Shown: piece by piece, positions 34,657 through 43,831 of the stretch | Numbering within the stretch: the first letter of the stretch is position 1 | How the letters are laid out: the number at the start of each line of letters is the position of its first letter | NCBI RefSeq assembly: GCF_009193325.2 | Contig: NZ_CP059856.1 | Coordinates: forward strand, 930,001 to 994,000 | Direction: 5' to 3' | Source of the DNA: Bacteroides zhangwenhongii | GTDB taxonomy: Bacteria; Bacteroidota; Bacteroidia; Bacteroidales; Bacteroidaceae | Length of the DNA: 64,000 nucleotides | Made by a program: the position numbers and the translations under genes | Notes under the pieces: model-generated | The model's database searches: none | What the model saw: the letters and a program-made list of their open reading frames with translations, nothing else | Told to the model about the DNA's origin: nothing

Positions 34657-36408
34657 ATGAAAATAGTAAATACAATAAAAGCTATATTGCTGCTTTCAGT
34701 AGTGGTGACTTTACCGTCTTGCCTTGATCTTGATCCGCAAGATCAAATGTCGGATGCAAATTTGTGGCAGACTCCAAATGATTATAAACTGTATGCTAAT
34801 CAGTTTTATGAATGGACTCGTGATTTTTCGAGTGCCGTATATGATGGTCCTCATAGTGATACCCGTTCGGACTTGATGACTTCAAGTAGCTACAATGAAT
34901 ACAGTAAGGGAATTAATAATATTCCAGTGTCGGATGGAAATTATACGGGAGCTTATACAAAGATTCGTTATGCTAATATTTTGTTACAAAAAGCAGAAAG
35001 TTATCCTAACCCGACAGACATAGCACGCTATGTTGCTGAAGCTAAGTTCTTTCGTGCATACGAATATTTTGATTTACTTCAGTTATTTGGAGATGTAATT
35101 GTGGTGACTGAACCTATTGATATCACCGATCCGAAAATGAATGCCCCTCGTGATGATCGTTCGAAAGTGGTAGATCTGATCATTGAAGATTTGAAGCAAG
35201 CCATTCCTGATTTACCGAAAGAGAATGCTATTGCAACAGCTGATAAGGGACGTGTTTCACAGGGAGCTGCCCAGGCTTTTCTTTCTCGTGTGGCGTTGTA
35301 TGAAGGTACATGGCAGAAATTTAGGACAGGGGATGTAACTCGAATCAATGATTTGCTTGATATTGCTGCTGAGTCTGCTTGGGAAGTAATTGATAGTAAG
35401 CAGTATGAAATATTTAAACCGGCAGAATTAGGTACAGATGCTTATAAATATCTATTTATTTTAGAAGATGTTCAGTCCAATCCGGCTAATATTAAGAAAG
35501 ATAAAAATAAGGAATATATTTTTTCACGTCGTCATGATGAAGTGATTGCTTCAATCGGTAAGAATATTACTAAGAATTGTTTTGCCAATGTACAATGGGT
35601 AACTCGTAAATTGGCGGAAATGTATTTGGGAGCGGATGGACTTCCAATTGACAATGCGCAGTCGACTGCCGGTGTTGACTATTCTACTCCAGACAACGAG
35701 TATGCAAAACGTGATAACCGCATGACGAATACTTTAATGGCACCGGGACGGAAATATTGGAATAACAATGCTTCTCATACCACTTGGACAGATGCGGATA
35801 AAGCTGCTTTTGATAATAAAGATTTCTATCCGACTAGTGGTAGTGGATATAACAATCAAAAATGGGCAACGGAACGTAATGTGAAAGATGAATATGAAGG
35901 ATATGACTTTCCGATTATTCGTTATGCTGAAGTGTTACTGAATTATGCCGAAGCGGTATTTGAGAGAAATGCGGATGCAGAAGGTAACATCATGGATGCT
36001 TCTAAAGTGGATGCAGCATTGGTATATTTGAATGAGGTTCGTCAACGTGTGAATCCGAATATGCCGGGACTCACTACTTCTTTTGCTACTACTCATAATC
36101 TGAAAATGCGTGAAGAGATTCGCCGGGAGCGTACAGTGGAACTTTTCAATGAGGGCTTCCGTATTGATGATTTGAAACGTTGGAAAACTGCTGAAACGGA
36201 AATGCCGGAGAATATGTTAGGCGTAAAATGGAACACGTCCGGTGATTGGGCAACGTGGGCCGGAAAATGGTCTCCTTCTTATTCGTTGGAAGATGGCTGT
36301 TTGCTTATCGAAACCAATCGTGTGTGGAGTAATAAAAATTATCTTTATCCACTGCCGTCAGACCAACGTCAGTTGAATCCTAATATCGGTCAGAATCCGG
36401 GATGGTAA
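34657..36408 (+). CDS. SusD/RagB-like surface glycan-binding lipoprotein
   Basis: 583 residues, lipobox Cys22 (TLPSC), followed by LDLDPQDQ. Family hallmarks: VAEAKFFRAYEYFDLLQLFG, the IIRYAEVLLNYAEAVFERN helix, EEIRRERTVELFNEGFRIDDLKRW and the C-terminal YLYPLPSDQRQLNPNIGQNPGW. It lies 10 bp after its SusC. The natural next gene, the Ig-like lipoprotein at 37781, has been separated from it by the IS element at 36440-37754. Deleting the IS with one target-site copy restores a gap of about 57 bp, typical for this operon, so the two were originally adjacent. Confidence 0.95.
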   Translation: MKIVNTIKAILLLSVVVTLPSCLDLDPQDQMSDANLWQTPNDYKLYANQFYEWTRDFSSAVYDGPHSDTRSDLMTSSSYNEYSKGINNIPVSDGNYTGAYTKIRYANILLQKAESYPNPTDIARYVAEAKFFRAYEYFDLLQLFGDVIVVTEPIDITDPKMNAPRDDRSKVVDLIIEDLKQAIPDLPKENAIATADKGRVSQGAAQAFLSRVALYEGTWQKFRTGDVTRINDLLDIAAESAWEVIDSKQYEIFKPAELGTDAYKYLFILEDVQSNPANIKKDKNKEYIFSRRHDEVIASIGKNITKNCFANVQWVTRKLAEMYLGADGLPIDNAQSTAGVDYSTPDNEYAKRDNRMTNTLMAPGRKYWNNNASHTTWTDADKAAFDNKDFYPTSGSGYNNQKWATERNVKDEYEGYDFPIIRYAEVLLNYAEAVFERNADAEGNIMDASKVDAALVYLNEVRQRVNPNMPGLTTSFATTHNLKMREEIRRERTVELFNEGFRIDDLKRWKTAETEMPENMLGVKWNTSGDWATWAGKWSPSYSLEDGCLLIETNRVWSNKNYLYPLPSDQRQLNPNIGQNPGW

Positions 36409-36430
36409 CGTCGGGAAGAACTGATTTTAT

Positions 36431-36439
36431 ATGTTGAAC
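36431..36439. repeat. Target-site duplication, left copy
   Basis: ATGTTGAAC, repeated exactly at 37755-37763 on the other side of the IS4-type element. Confidence 0.8.
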
Positions 36440-37754
36440 CACTAGTGTCCCATTAAAATTGGGACGAATTAAAAATTAAATAAACTTGGCCCATTTGGTC
36501 CGAATCGTTCTTTGTCATTTTGAAATTTAGTTTTATCAAAGAGGTCTCTCAGATGAGTTTTATCAGTCAATGAGATGCTCAATATTTGTAGCACTTCGTA
36601 TGTACTTCTATCCAGTTTCATATCGTGTTGAATGATTGCCACCAAACAGTAAGTGCATATTGCAGCATATATCTGTATTCGAACAGCATTCTCTGTAGTC
36701 CCCCAAAATCTTTTGATTTTAAGGTGCTGCTTTAGCCACTTGAAAAACAGCTCTACCTGCCAACGATTTTTATAAAGTTCAGCAACTTGAAGTGCAGATA
36801 TATGCATGGCATTGGTTATGAATGTAAATTCTCGTTCTTGTTCTTCATCCCAATATTTAACCAGTCTAAGTGGCTCCGGATAATATTGTTTAGGATAGAA
36901 TCCAGTTAGAAGTATGCTCGCGTCTGAAAACACATTCTTAGGCAGCCTACGTTTCCATTTGATGGATTTGTACCGAGGTTCTTTTTTGCTCTGACAACGA
37001 AGTAGGCTTCAATCTGATGAATCTTATACAGCATCTTGAAGTTGTTATAACCGCGGTCAAAGATGTAATAAGAGCCTGGTTCATAAGGAATCTCATTCAT
37101 TACTTTAGAATCGTGTACGGATGCTTCCGTGATATGAAAGAATGCAGGTATCTGTGTTTCTATATCATATAATGTATGCACTTTGATACCACCTTTCTTC
37201 TTGCGGAATTTAGCCCACCAAAAGACTGAAAGGCACAGGTCAATAGTTGTCGAATCGAAAGCATAAACGTTGCCACCAAGTTTGAAAATATGAGTAACAC
37301 GCTTTTCTCGTGCTTCGCTAACTAGGTAGTAAGCGTATTCTTCAAAGATATGATAGTCCCTATCTTGATTTGCTCGTGCCAGCGATGACTTTGATACGTT
37401 TTTACCCATTCCTAAATGATAACATTTGGAATGATGGGCTTCAAGCGCAACTATTAAATCTCGCAGACTTTCACGATTAGAAAGTTGACCGAACATCAAA
37501 GCAAGTAGTTGATTCCAGCAGGTGAAATGCTTCACATATTTGTCGCCATCATACTTGGCAACAATGCGGTTAAACTTACTTCGATTCAGAAACGAAGCCA
37601 ACTGAGCAAAAACGTATTTGTCTTGGAACATATGCTATCAGATTAATCTGATACAAAGCTACGAATTCAAGTCCGTTCGCTCGAAAAACCTCTGTAACTA
37701 ACTAAATTTCAAATATTTCAAAGAACTATTTTAGATTTTAATGGGACAGCAATG
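36440..37754 (-). mobile_element. IS4-family insertion sequence (about 1315 bp)
   Basis: The ends are 20-bp imperfect inverted repeats (17 of 20 match): CACTAGTGTCCCATTAAAAT at the left and, read inwards from the right, CATTGCTGTCCCATTAAAAT. The inner 14 bp TGTCCCATTAAAAT are perfect. A 9-bp direct repeat ATGTTGAAC flanks both ends. One transposase occupies the minus strand in two overlapping frames. The element sits between the SusD gene and the Ig-like lipoprotein gene, oriented against the operon, and would be polar on genes up to GH88. Clean ends and target repeat suggest a recent insertion. I could not assign a named IS. Confidence 0.9.
36469..37631 (-). pseudogene. IS4-family DDE transposase, split by a -1 frameshift
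   Basis: Two frames: 37631-36906 (DUF4372-like N-terminus, DDE residues Asp in FDSTTIDL and FDRGYNNFKM) and 36933-36469 (YKNRWQVELFFKWLKQ, the IS4 YREK block with the catalytic Glu). The join is near 36975: shifting back by one gives KKEPRYKSIKWKRRLPKN, a smooth junction, so a full-length protein would have about 387 residues. Just before it lies A-AAA-AAG (36987-36981, minus strand) in the zero frame, a classical slippery heptamer. Either a base was lost from a normally single-frame gene, leaving it dead, or -1 frameshifting still makes a full protein. Homologous Bacteroides elements I recall are single-frame, so I favour a defect. Confidence 0.8.
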
Positions 37755-37763
37755 ATGTTGAAC
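37755..37763. repeat. Target-site duplication, right copy
   Basis: ATGTTGAAC, matching 36431-36439. The following ATTAAAAAAATAGAATT leads to the lipoprotein start at 37781. Confidence 0.8.
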
Positions 37764-37780
37764 ATTAAAAAAATAGAATT

Positions 37781-39262
37781 ATGAAATATACATTATTGAG
37801 TCTAGGCTTAGTGGCTGTTTTCTCATTGTCGGCATGTGATGACGGCAAGGTGTTTGGTGATGGGCTGGATGAAAAGACACTAATCTCCGAGATTGAATTG
37901 ACCAATGTGGAGAATGGAAAATTAACATTGGCTGCAACTGTAGATTATACAGACTCTTTGATTACTTATAAATATTCTCCGGAACAACCGAGTAACCCTA
38001 AGGTTAAATGGACATCATCGAATGAAAAAGTAGCTACTGTGTCACAGGATGGACTTGTGCATGCTGTAAGTGCAGGTAAGGCAAATATTATGATTACTCC
38101 GGAAGTAGGCTTTGGTGCAACTGCTCTTTTTGAATTGACTGTTGTGCCTGAATTTAAGCCGATTACAGATTTTGAATTTACGGAAGCCGATAAGGCTGAG
38201 CTATTTGTTTCAGAAGAAAGGACATTGAAACCAACCATTCTTCCGGCAGACCGTACTTATTCGACGATAACATGGAAAAGTAGTGATACGTCTATTGTGA
38301 CTGTAACGAAAGATGGTGTAGTGAGAGGTATTGATGGTGGAGAAGAAGGAAGAACTGTCACCATTACTGCTATTTCTTTGGATAGAGGAGGCTATGAGGA
38401 ATCTTTTGAGCTAAAAATAATTCCGATAATTTATATTGATGAAATAATATTTGGAACACAAGCAGACTTGTTGCCGGGTGAGAGTATGAAACTGAACTTT
38501 ACTACTTCTCCGGAGAATGCGACTGTAGCTTCTTTGGACTGGTCTAGTAGTGATCCGAATGTTGTAGAGGTAAGTGACCAAGGAGTTGTAACTGCCAAGA
38601 ATTATGGTGAAGTTACTATTACAGCTACTACAACTGAGAAACAAAAGTTTACCACAACTGTGAAAGTACCTTATGGTCTGATGAAATATTCATTTGAAGA
38701 AACTAACAAACCTTGGTATGCAAACAATGCGGCTGATAAAGGTGAAGTTAAGGATGGAAAATATGTATTAAATATGAAACTAAATAATACACGAGATAAG
38801 CAACGTGCCGATTTAAGCCTCATAAACGGTGGTAAACTTTCACCTGATTTATCAGAATCGGAAAAGAGTATGAAGGTTTATGTTAATACAGATTATTCTA
38901 TTGTTGCTATAAAATTTGGTAGTATTAGTTTTGAGAAGGGTAAAACTGATGCAAAAAGTTATCCTACTATAAAGTTTGATGTTGTACCTAAAGAGGGTAC
39001 TGGTTTTGGTGAGTATGGAAATAATGCAAATACATTTACTGGAAAGCTTACGAAGGATGGAGCAGAGGTTATATATTATGATATCAAAAATGGTACATTT
39101 AAAGGTAGTTCGTTAGAGGAAGGAACGACCGAACTTAAAACTTTCCAATTTAAAATAGAAGCTCCTGGAGCTAGTACATCTTTCTATGATGTATATTGGG
39201 TTCGTACCTTTAAGACGTTAGATGATTTGAAAGCTTTTGTTGAACAAGAAAATAAGAATTGA
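37781..39262 (+). CDS. Big_2 (Ig-like) surface lipoprotein, putative glycan-binding protein
   Basis: 493 residues, lipobox Cys19 (SLSAC) followed by DDGKVFGDG, an acidic surface-export signal. Three bacterial Ig-like Big_2 repeats are seen, each with the pattern VKWTSSNEKVATVSQDGLV, ITWKSSDTSIVTVTKDGVV or LDWSSSDPNVVEVSDQGVV. From about residue 300 a different beta-rich domain begins (YSFEETNKPWYANNA) and runs to the end. It may be the glycan-contacting head. It occupies the SusE/F slot after SusC/SusD once the IS is discounted, and precedes the second lyase-like gene by 6 bp. Function inferred from position and architecture. Confidence 0.8.
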   Translation: MKYTLLSLGLVAVFSLSACDDGKVFGDGLDEKTLISEIELTNVENGKLTLAATVDYTDSLITYKYSPEQPSNPKVKWTSSNEKVATVSQDGLVHAVSAGKANIMITPEVGFGATALFELTVVPEFKPITDFEFTEADKAELFVSEERTLKPTILPADRTYSTITWKSSDTSIVTVTKDGVVRGIDGGEEGRTVTITAISLDRGGYEESFELKIIPIIYIDEIIFGTQADLLPGESMKLNFTTSPENATVASLDWSSSDPNVVEVSDQGVVTAKNYGEVTITATTTEKQKFTTTVKVPYGLMKYSFEETNKPWYANNAADKGEVKDGKYVLNMKLNNTRDKQRADLSLINGGKLSPDLSESEKSMKVYVNTDYSIVAIKFGSISFEKGKTDAKSYPTIKFDVVPKEGTGFGEYGNNANTFTGKLTKDGAEVIYYDIKNGTFKGSSLEEGTTELKTFQFKIEAPGASTSFYDVYWVRTFKTLDDLKAFVEQENKN

Positions 39263-39268
39263 TAAACT

Positions 39269-40624
39269 ATGAGAACAAAAATATATATATTATCAACGAT
39301 GCTTGCACTCAATTTGAGTGCATGCACCGATATCGAAGATGGTACCACTGATATTGATTCATGGCCAGCTATAAATGAATATACATTGAATCATCCTTGT
39401 ATGCTTCATACGGATGCTGATTTTACTTATGTGAAGTCTAAATTAACTCAGTCTCCTTGGAGCGAAGGATTAGCTAAATTGAAAGATTCGGGATATTCCT
39501 ATTCTAATTATACTCCTGAAGCACAAGAGATCTTGGGACGTATGGATAAAACGAATTGGTCTGCTGCTTTTCCTGATTGGTGGAATAATTATACTTATTT
39601 CTACGAAGATGCGGCAGCAGCTTACCAATTAGCCCTTCGCTGGAAACTAGAAAATGATTTAGCCTGTGGACAAGCTGCAGTTAGAATCTTGAATGAGTGG
39701 GCTACTACTTGCAAAGGACTTGTTCGTGTCAAGAGTCTTGCCAACGATAGAACGTATGATCCGAATGGAGAAATTGCCGACCCGAATGAATATTTGATTT
39801 CTATTAATGTTCATCAGATAGTAAATGCTGCAGAAATCATGCGTACAGACGAAACTCTTTTCAAGAAGGATGAACTGGCTGCATTTCAAACAATGGTAAA
39901 GAATGTTTTTTATCCGGCTGCTTCTGATTTTCTGGCTCATAAAGAAAGTTGCAAACAGCACAGTTGGTTAAATTGGGATTTGGCACAGATGACTTCTATT
40001 TTGTCTATTGGTATTCTTTGTGATGATCAGGATATGATTAATGAGGCTATTCTTTATTTTAAATATGGAGTAGGAAATGGTTGTATTGACAATGCAGTAC
40101 CTTTTCTTCATCAAGATCCGGATGGTCATGGAATGTTAGGGCAAGGACAGGAGTCCGGTCGTGATCAGGGGCATGCAACGCTTTGTGTTTCTTTGATGGG
40201 AGCATTCTGCCAAATGGCATATAATATCGGTGAGGATTTGTTTGCTTATGATGGAAACAAGGTGCTTGCTATGGCTGAATATACGGCTAAATATAATTTG
40301 TGGAAAGACTTTGATGATACTTCTTCCACGTCAGATGAGAAGTTTGTGTATCGTAAAAAAGATTTCCCATATACCTATTATGAGAATTGTAGCTGGCAGT
40401 GCCCTGAACTTTCTTCTCAGGAAAAGAATGATAAATCGAGAGGTGAAATACGTCCTTGTTGGGCTTTGATTTATAATCATTATAAAACCAAAGGCTTGGA
40501 TGCATATTATACCAAACAGTTTATGGATGGCATGGGTGTCGAAGGTGGTGGAGGACATTACGGAGACACAAGTGGTGGATTTGACCAATTAGGGTTTGGT
40601 ACACTAATGTACACAAGAGAATAA
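39269..40624 (+). CDS. Alginate-lyase-superfamily lipoprotein, second paralogue
   Basis: 451 residues, lipobox Cys19 (NLSAC). It aligns with the protein at 5638-6927 along its length: MLHTDADFTYVKSKL, DAAAAYQLALRW, WATTCKGL, KQHSWLNWDLAQM, ESGRDQGHATLC (Glu295-His302), EDLFAYDGNKVL and the C-terminal TSGGFDQLGFGTLMYTRE. Extra loops (about residues 85-110 and 340-385) distinguish it. The conserved Asn/Trp, Glu-Ser-Gly-Arg-Asp and His residues are plausible active-site positions. A polysaccharide lyase acting on a uronic-acid polymer is the best guess (PF05426; PL38-like by comparison from memory). GH88 downstream would process the unsaturated products. Confidence 0.72.
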   Translation: MRTKIYILSTMLALNLSACTDIEDGTTDIDSWPAINEYTLNHPCMLHTDADFTYVKSKLTQSPWSEGLAKLKDSGYSYSNYTPEAQEILGRMDKTNWSAAFPDWWNNYTYFYEDAAAAYQLALRWKLENDLACGQAAVRILNEWATTCKGLVRVKSLANDRTYDPNGEIADPNEYLISINVHQIVNAAEIMRTDETLFKKDELAAFQTMVKNVFYPAASDFLAHKESCKQHSWLNWDLAQMTSILSIGILCDDQDMINEAILYFKYGVGNGCIDNAVPFLHQDPDGHGMLGQGQESGRDQGHATLCVSLMGAFCQMAYNIGEDLFAYDGNKVLAMAEYTAKYNLWKDFDDTSSTSDEKFVYRKKDFPYTYYENCSWQCPELSSQEKNDKSRGEIRPCWALIYNHYKTKGLDAYYTKQFMDGMGVEGGGGHYGDTSGGFDQLGFGTLMYTRE

Positions 40625-40650
40625 AATATTATTTTCTAAAAATAATTATG

Positions 40651-40678
40651 AGGGGATTAGGTATTTACCTAATCCCCT
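40651..40678 (+). terminator. Hairpin after the second lyase gene
   Basis: Perfect 13-bp stem AGGGGATTAGGTA (40651-40663) and TACCTAATCCCCT (40666-40678) with a two-base loop. Only a weak T-rich tail follows. The next 150 bp hold no gene and probably contain a promoter for the GH43 gene, which I could not identify. Confidence 0.65.
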
Positions 40679-40828
40679 TCGTATATATAAGCAAATAGGT
40701 CAGTAAATAGATTGTTTAAAAAAAGAGATAAGATTCAGTTTTACGGCTGATTAGTTTTATATGAGGTAGAAAGAACCTGTTTTTAGGAATAACACTTGAA
40801 TTTAGAAAAGAATTATTAGTTAGGTACT

Positions 40829-42475
40829 ATGCGTAAAAAGATTCTGTTTTTAGCAGGAATGATGGCTTGCTGTTCATTGGCAGGTGCACAAGAAATTTCT
40901 AAGACCTGGGTGGCTGATAAGGGAAATGGAACTTATCAGAACCCGGTTCTTCATGCAGACTATTCGGATCCGGATGTATGTGCAGCCGGAGATGATTTCT
41001 ATATGACAGCATCCAGTTTTAATTGTATTCCCGGAATTCCTATTCTTCATTCCAATGACTTGGTGAATTGGTCGCTGGTAAACTATGCGTTACCAGTTCA
41101 GGAGCCGGAAGAATTCTTCGATAAGGCACAGCATGGTAAAGGCGTATGGGCACCGGCTATTCGTTTTCATAACGGGGAGTTCTACATTTACTGGGGTGAT
41201 CCGGATTATGGAATCTATATGATTAAAACCAAAGACCCGAAAGGAAAATGGAGCAAGCCTGTATTGGTGAAAGCCGGGAAAGGTATGATTGATGCCACTC
41301 CTTTGTGGGACGAAGACGGAAAAGTATATCTGATACATGCTTATGCCGGAAGCCGTAGCGGAGTGAATAGTATTCTCGTTATTTGCGAACTGAATGCAGA
41401 GGGAACAGAAGTAATTTCCGATCCGGTGATGGTATTTGACGGAAATGATGGAAAGAACCATACGGTAGAAGGACCGAAGCTTTACAAACGCAACGGATAC
41501 TACTATATTTTTGCTCCGGCAGGTGGGGTAGCAACCGGTTGGCAATTAGTACTTCGCTCGAAGAACATTTACGGCCCCTACGAATCGAAGATCGTAATGG
41601 CGCAAGGAAAGACAAATATCAACGGGCCTCATCAAGGCGGTTGGGTAGATACGAATACAGGAGAATCCTGGTTCGTTCATTTTCAAGATAAAGGAGCTTA
41701 CGGACGCGTGATTCATCTGAATCCGATGACTTGGGTAAATGATTGGCCTGTAATCGGAGTAGACAAGGATAAAGATGGTTGCGGTGAACCGGTAACGACC
41801 TATAAGAAACCGAATGTAGGAAAGATATATCCGATAGCCACTCCGCCGGAGAGTGATGAATTCAATACCCGTCATTTGGGGGTACAATGGCAATGGCATG
41901 CCAATAAAAAAGACACTTACGGGTTCACGACTGACTTGGGGTATATTCGTCTTTATGCAGGTAGCCTCTCGAAAGAATTTGTGAACTTCTGGGAAGTTCC
42001 TAACTTGTTGATGCAAAAGTTTCCGGCTGAAGAGTTTACAGCTACGACCAAGTTGACATTTACTGCCAAGCAGGATGGGGAACAAACCGGAATCATTGTG
42101 ATGGGATGGGATTATAGCTATCTCTCCATTCGTAAGGCGGGAGACCAGTTTATTCTGCAACAAGCAGTCTGCAAGGATGCGGAACAGCAAAATCCCGAAC
42201 AGATAAAAGAATTGGCAAACATTCCGGTGGAACATCTGAAGATGCCGGGAGTAGCAGATAATGAGTGGCAAACAGTTTACTTGCAAGTAAAGGTTCGAAA
42301 AGGAGCCGTTTGTACATTCGCTTATAGTTTGGACGGAAAGAAATACACGACAGTGGGAGAGCCTTTCACAGCCCGACAAGGCAAATGGATCGGAGCCAAA
42401 GTTGGAGTATTTTGCGTAACTCCGAATGAGGGCAATCGTGGATGGGCAGATGTAGACTGGTTCAGAGTCAATTAA
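40829..42475 (+). CDS. GH43 glycoside hydrolase (alpha-L-arabinofuranosidase/beta-xylosidase type)
   Basis: 548 residues with a signal peptide (cut near AGAQ). Propeller residues 35-320 contain Asp47 (DYSDPDV) as base, Asp155 (IDATPLW) as pKa modulator and Glu214 (TVEGPKL) as acid, the complete GH43 triad. Residues 340-548 form the C-terminal beta-sandwich (PF17851-like; SDEFNTRHLGVQWQW). It starts 204 bp after the lyase gene, behind a hairpin, and is followed 41 bp later by GH88. Side-chain arabinose or xylose removal is expected. The subfamily cannot be fixed without alignment. The gene has GC-richer, more codon-optimised sequence than the genes before it, suggesting it belongs to an older part of the locus. 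Confidence 0.9.
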   Translation: MRKKILFLAGMMACCSLAGAQEISKTWVADKGNGTYQNPVLHADYSDPDVCAAGDDFYMTASSFNCIPGIPILHSNDLVNWSLVNYALPVQEPEEFFDKAQHGKGVWAPAIRFHNGEFYIYWGDPDYGIYMIKTKDPKGKWSKPVLVKAGKGMIDATPLWDEDGKVYLIHAYAGSRSGVNSILVICELNAEGTEVISDPVMVFDGNDGKNHTVEGPKLYKRNGYYYIFAPAGGVATGWQLVLRSKNIYGPYESKIVMAQGKTNINGPHQGGWVDTNTGESWFVHFQDKGAYGRVIHLNPMTWVNDWPVIGVDKDKDGCGEPVTTYKKPNVGKIYPIATPPESDEFNTRHLGVQWQWHANKKDTYGFTTDLGYIRLYAGSLSKEFVNFWEVPNLLMQKFPAEEFTATTKLTFTAKQDGEQTGIIVMGWDYSYLSIRKAGDQFILQQAVCKDAEQQNPEQIKELANIPVEHLKMPGVADNEWQTVYLQVKVRKGAVCTFAYSLDGKKYTTVGEPFTARQGKWIGAKVGVFCVTPNEGNRGWADVDWFRVN

Positions 42476-42516
42476 AAATTAAGAATTAGAAATTAAAGTA
42501 GATATATCAGATTAAG

Positions 42517-43737
42517 ATGAAAAAGATTGTAGTAGGTCTGGCTGTGGTGTTAGGTTTTTGTATGTGTACTCACAAGCCTTCCGGTACATTGGATGTGAAT
42601 AAGGCATTGGACTATTGCGCAAAGCAGACACAACGTACACTTACGGAACTGGAAACAGATTCCGGAATTGACTATACGATGATGCCGCGTAATATCATGG
42701 CTGACGAACAACATTGGAATTGTCGTAAGGCGACGAAGGAGGAGTGGTGTGCTGGTTTTTGGCCGGGAGTACTTTGGTATGATTACGAATATACAAAAGA
42801 TAAGCAAGTGTTGGAAGAAGCAGAGAATTTCACTCACTCATTGAAGTTTCTTTCTCATATTCCAGCTTACGATCACGATTTGGGATTTCTTGTATTTTGT
42901 AGCTATGGAAATGGTTACCGTCTGACTAAGAATCCGGCATATAAACAGGTGATATTGGACACTGCCGATACATTGGCTACCTTGTTCAATCCAATCGTAG
43001 GAACAATTCTTTCATGGCCTCGTGAGGTAGAACCGCGTAATTGGCCTCACAATACAATCATGGACAATATGATTAATCTGGAAATGCTTTTCTGGGCAGC
43101 TAAGAATGGTGGTAATCCTTATTTGTATGACATTGCCGTGTCTCATGCGGACAAAACGATGAAAAGCCAGTTCCGTCCTGATTATACTTCTTATCATGTG
43201 GCTGTATATGATACAATCACAGGCAATCTGATTAAAGGTGTTACTCACCAGGGATATGCCGATAGTACAATGTGGGCGCGTGGACAGGCATGGGCTATTT
43301 ATGGATATACTGTGGTCTATCGTGAGACAAAAGATCCTAAATACTTGGATTTTGCTCAGAAGGTAACGGATGTTTATTTAGACAGACTCCCTGAGGATAA
43401 AGTTCCTTATTGGGATTTTGATGATCCGAGTATACCGAATGCTCCCCGTGATGCTTCGGCAGGAGCGGTGGTTGCTTCTGCTTTGCTCGAATTGTCTACC
43501 TACCTTCCTAATGGAACAGGAAAACGTTATAAGGATGCGGCAATCGAGATGTTGACGAGTCTCAGCTCCGACAGTTACCAGAGTGGTGAAAGCAAACCTT
43601 CTTTCTTGCTCCATAGTGTAGGGCACTGGCCGAATCACTCGGAAATAGACGCTTCTATCATTTATGCCGATTACTATTATATCGAAGCATTGTTGAGGTT
43701 GAAACGTCTGCAAGAAGGATACGGAGTGCTTGGATAA
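42517..43737 (+). CDS. GH88 unsaturated glucuronyl hydrolase
   Basis: 406 residues, probable lipoprotein (Cys15/Cys17). The (alpha/alpha)6 barrel has WCAGFWPGVLWYDYEYT, the catalytic-type Asp121 in YDHDLGF, Asp183 in IMDNMINLEMLFW, THQGYADSTMWARGQAW and YWDFDDPSIPNAPRDASAG. GH88 enzymes hydrate the 4,5 double bond of the unsaturated uronic acid left by polysaccharide lyases and release it. This directly links the two lyase-like genes to the mannonate operon. Final gene of the PUL; a terminator follows. Confidence 0.92.
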   Translation: MKKIVVGLAVVLGFCMCTHKPSGTLDVNKALDYCAKQTQRTLTELETDSGIDYTMMPRNIMADEQHWNCRKATKEEWCAGFWPGVLWYDYEYTKDKQVLEEAENFTHSLKFLSHIPAYDHDLGFLVFCSYGNGYRLTKNPAYKQVILDTADTLATLFNPIVGTILSWPREVEPRNWPHNTIMDNMINLEMLFWAAKNGGNPYLYDIAVSHADKTMKSQFRPDYTSYHVAVYDTITGNLIKGVTHQGYADSTMWARGQAWAIYGYTVVYRETKDPKYLDFAQKVTDVYLDRLPEDKVPYWDFDDPSIPNAPRDASAGAVVASALLELSTYLPNGTGKRYKDAAIEMLTSLSSDSYQSGESKPSFLLHSVGHWPNHSEIDASIIYADYYYIEALLRLKRLQEGYGVLG

Positions 43738-43770
43738 TAAGGCTCTTTTGAATACTGGTAAGAATAATAA

Positions 43771-43810
43771 ATGCTCTGCAAGAAAGATTCATTCGTTGCA
43801 GAGCATTTTT
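43771..43810 (+). terminator. Rho-independent terminator
   Basis: Stem ATGCTCTGCAA (43771-43781) and TTGCAGAGCAT (43796-43806) followed by TTTTT. Ends the PUL after GH88, and may also serve the convergent NlpE-like gene. Confidence 0.85.
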
Positions 43811-43831
43811 ACTGGTTAGGTTTGGACCTAT

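Noticed and set aside
41546..42379. 277-codon antisense frame in GH43
   Set aside because: Shadow of a confirmed GH43 gene.
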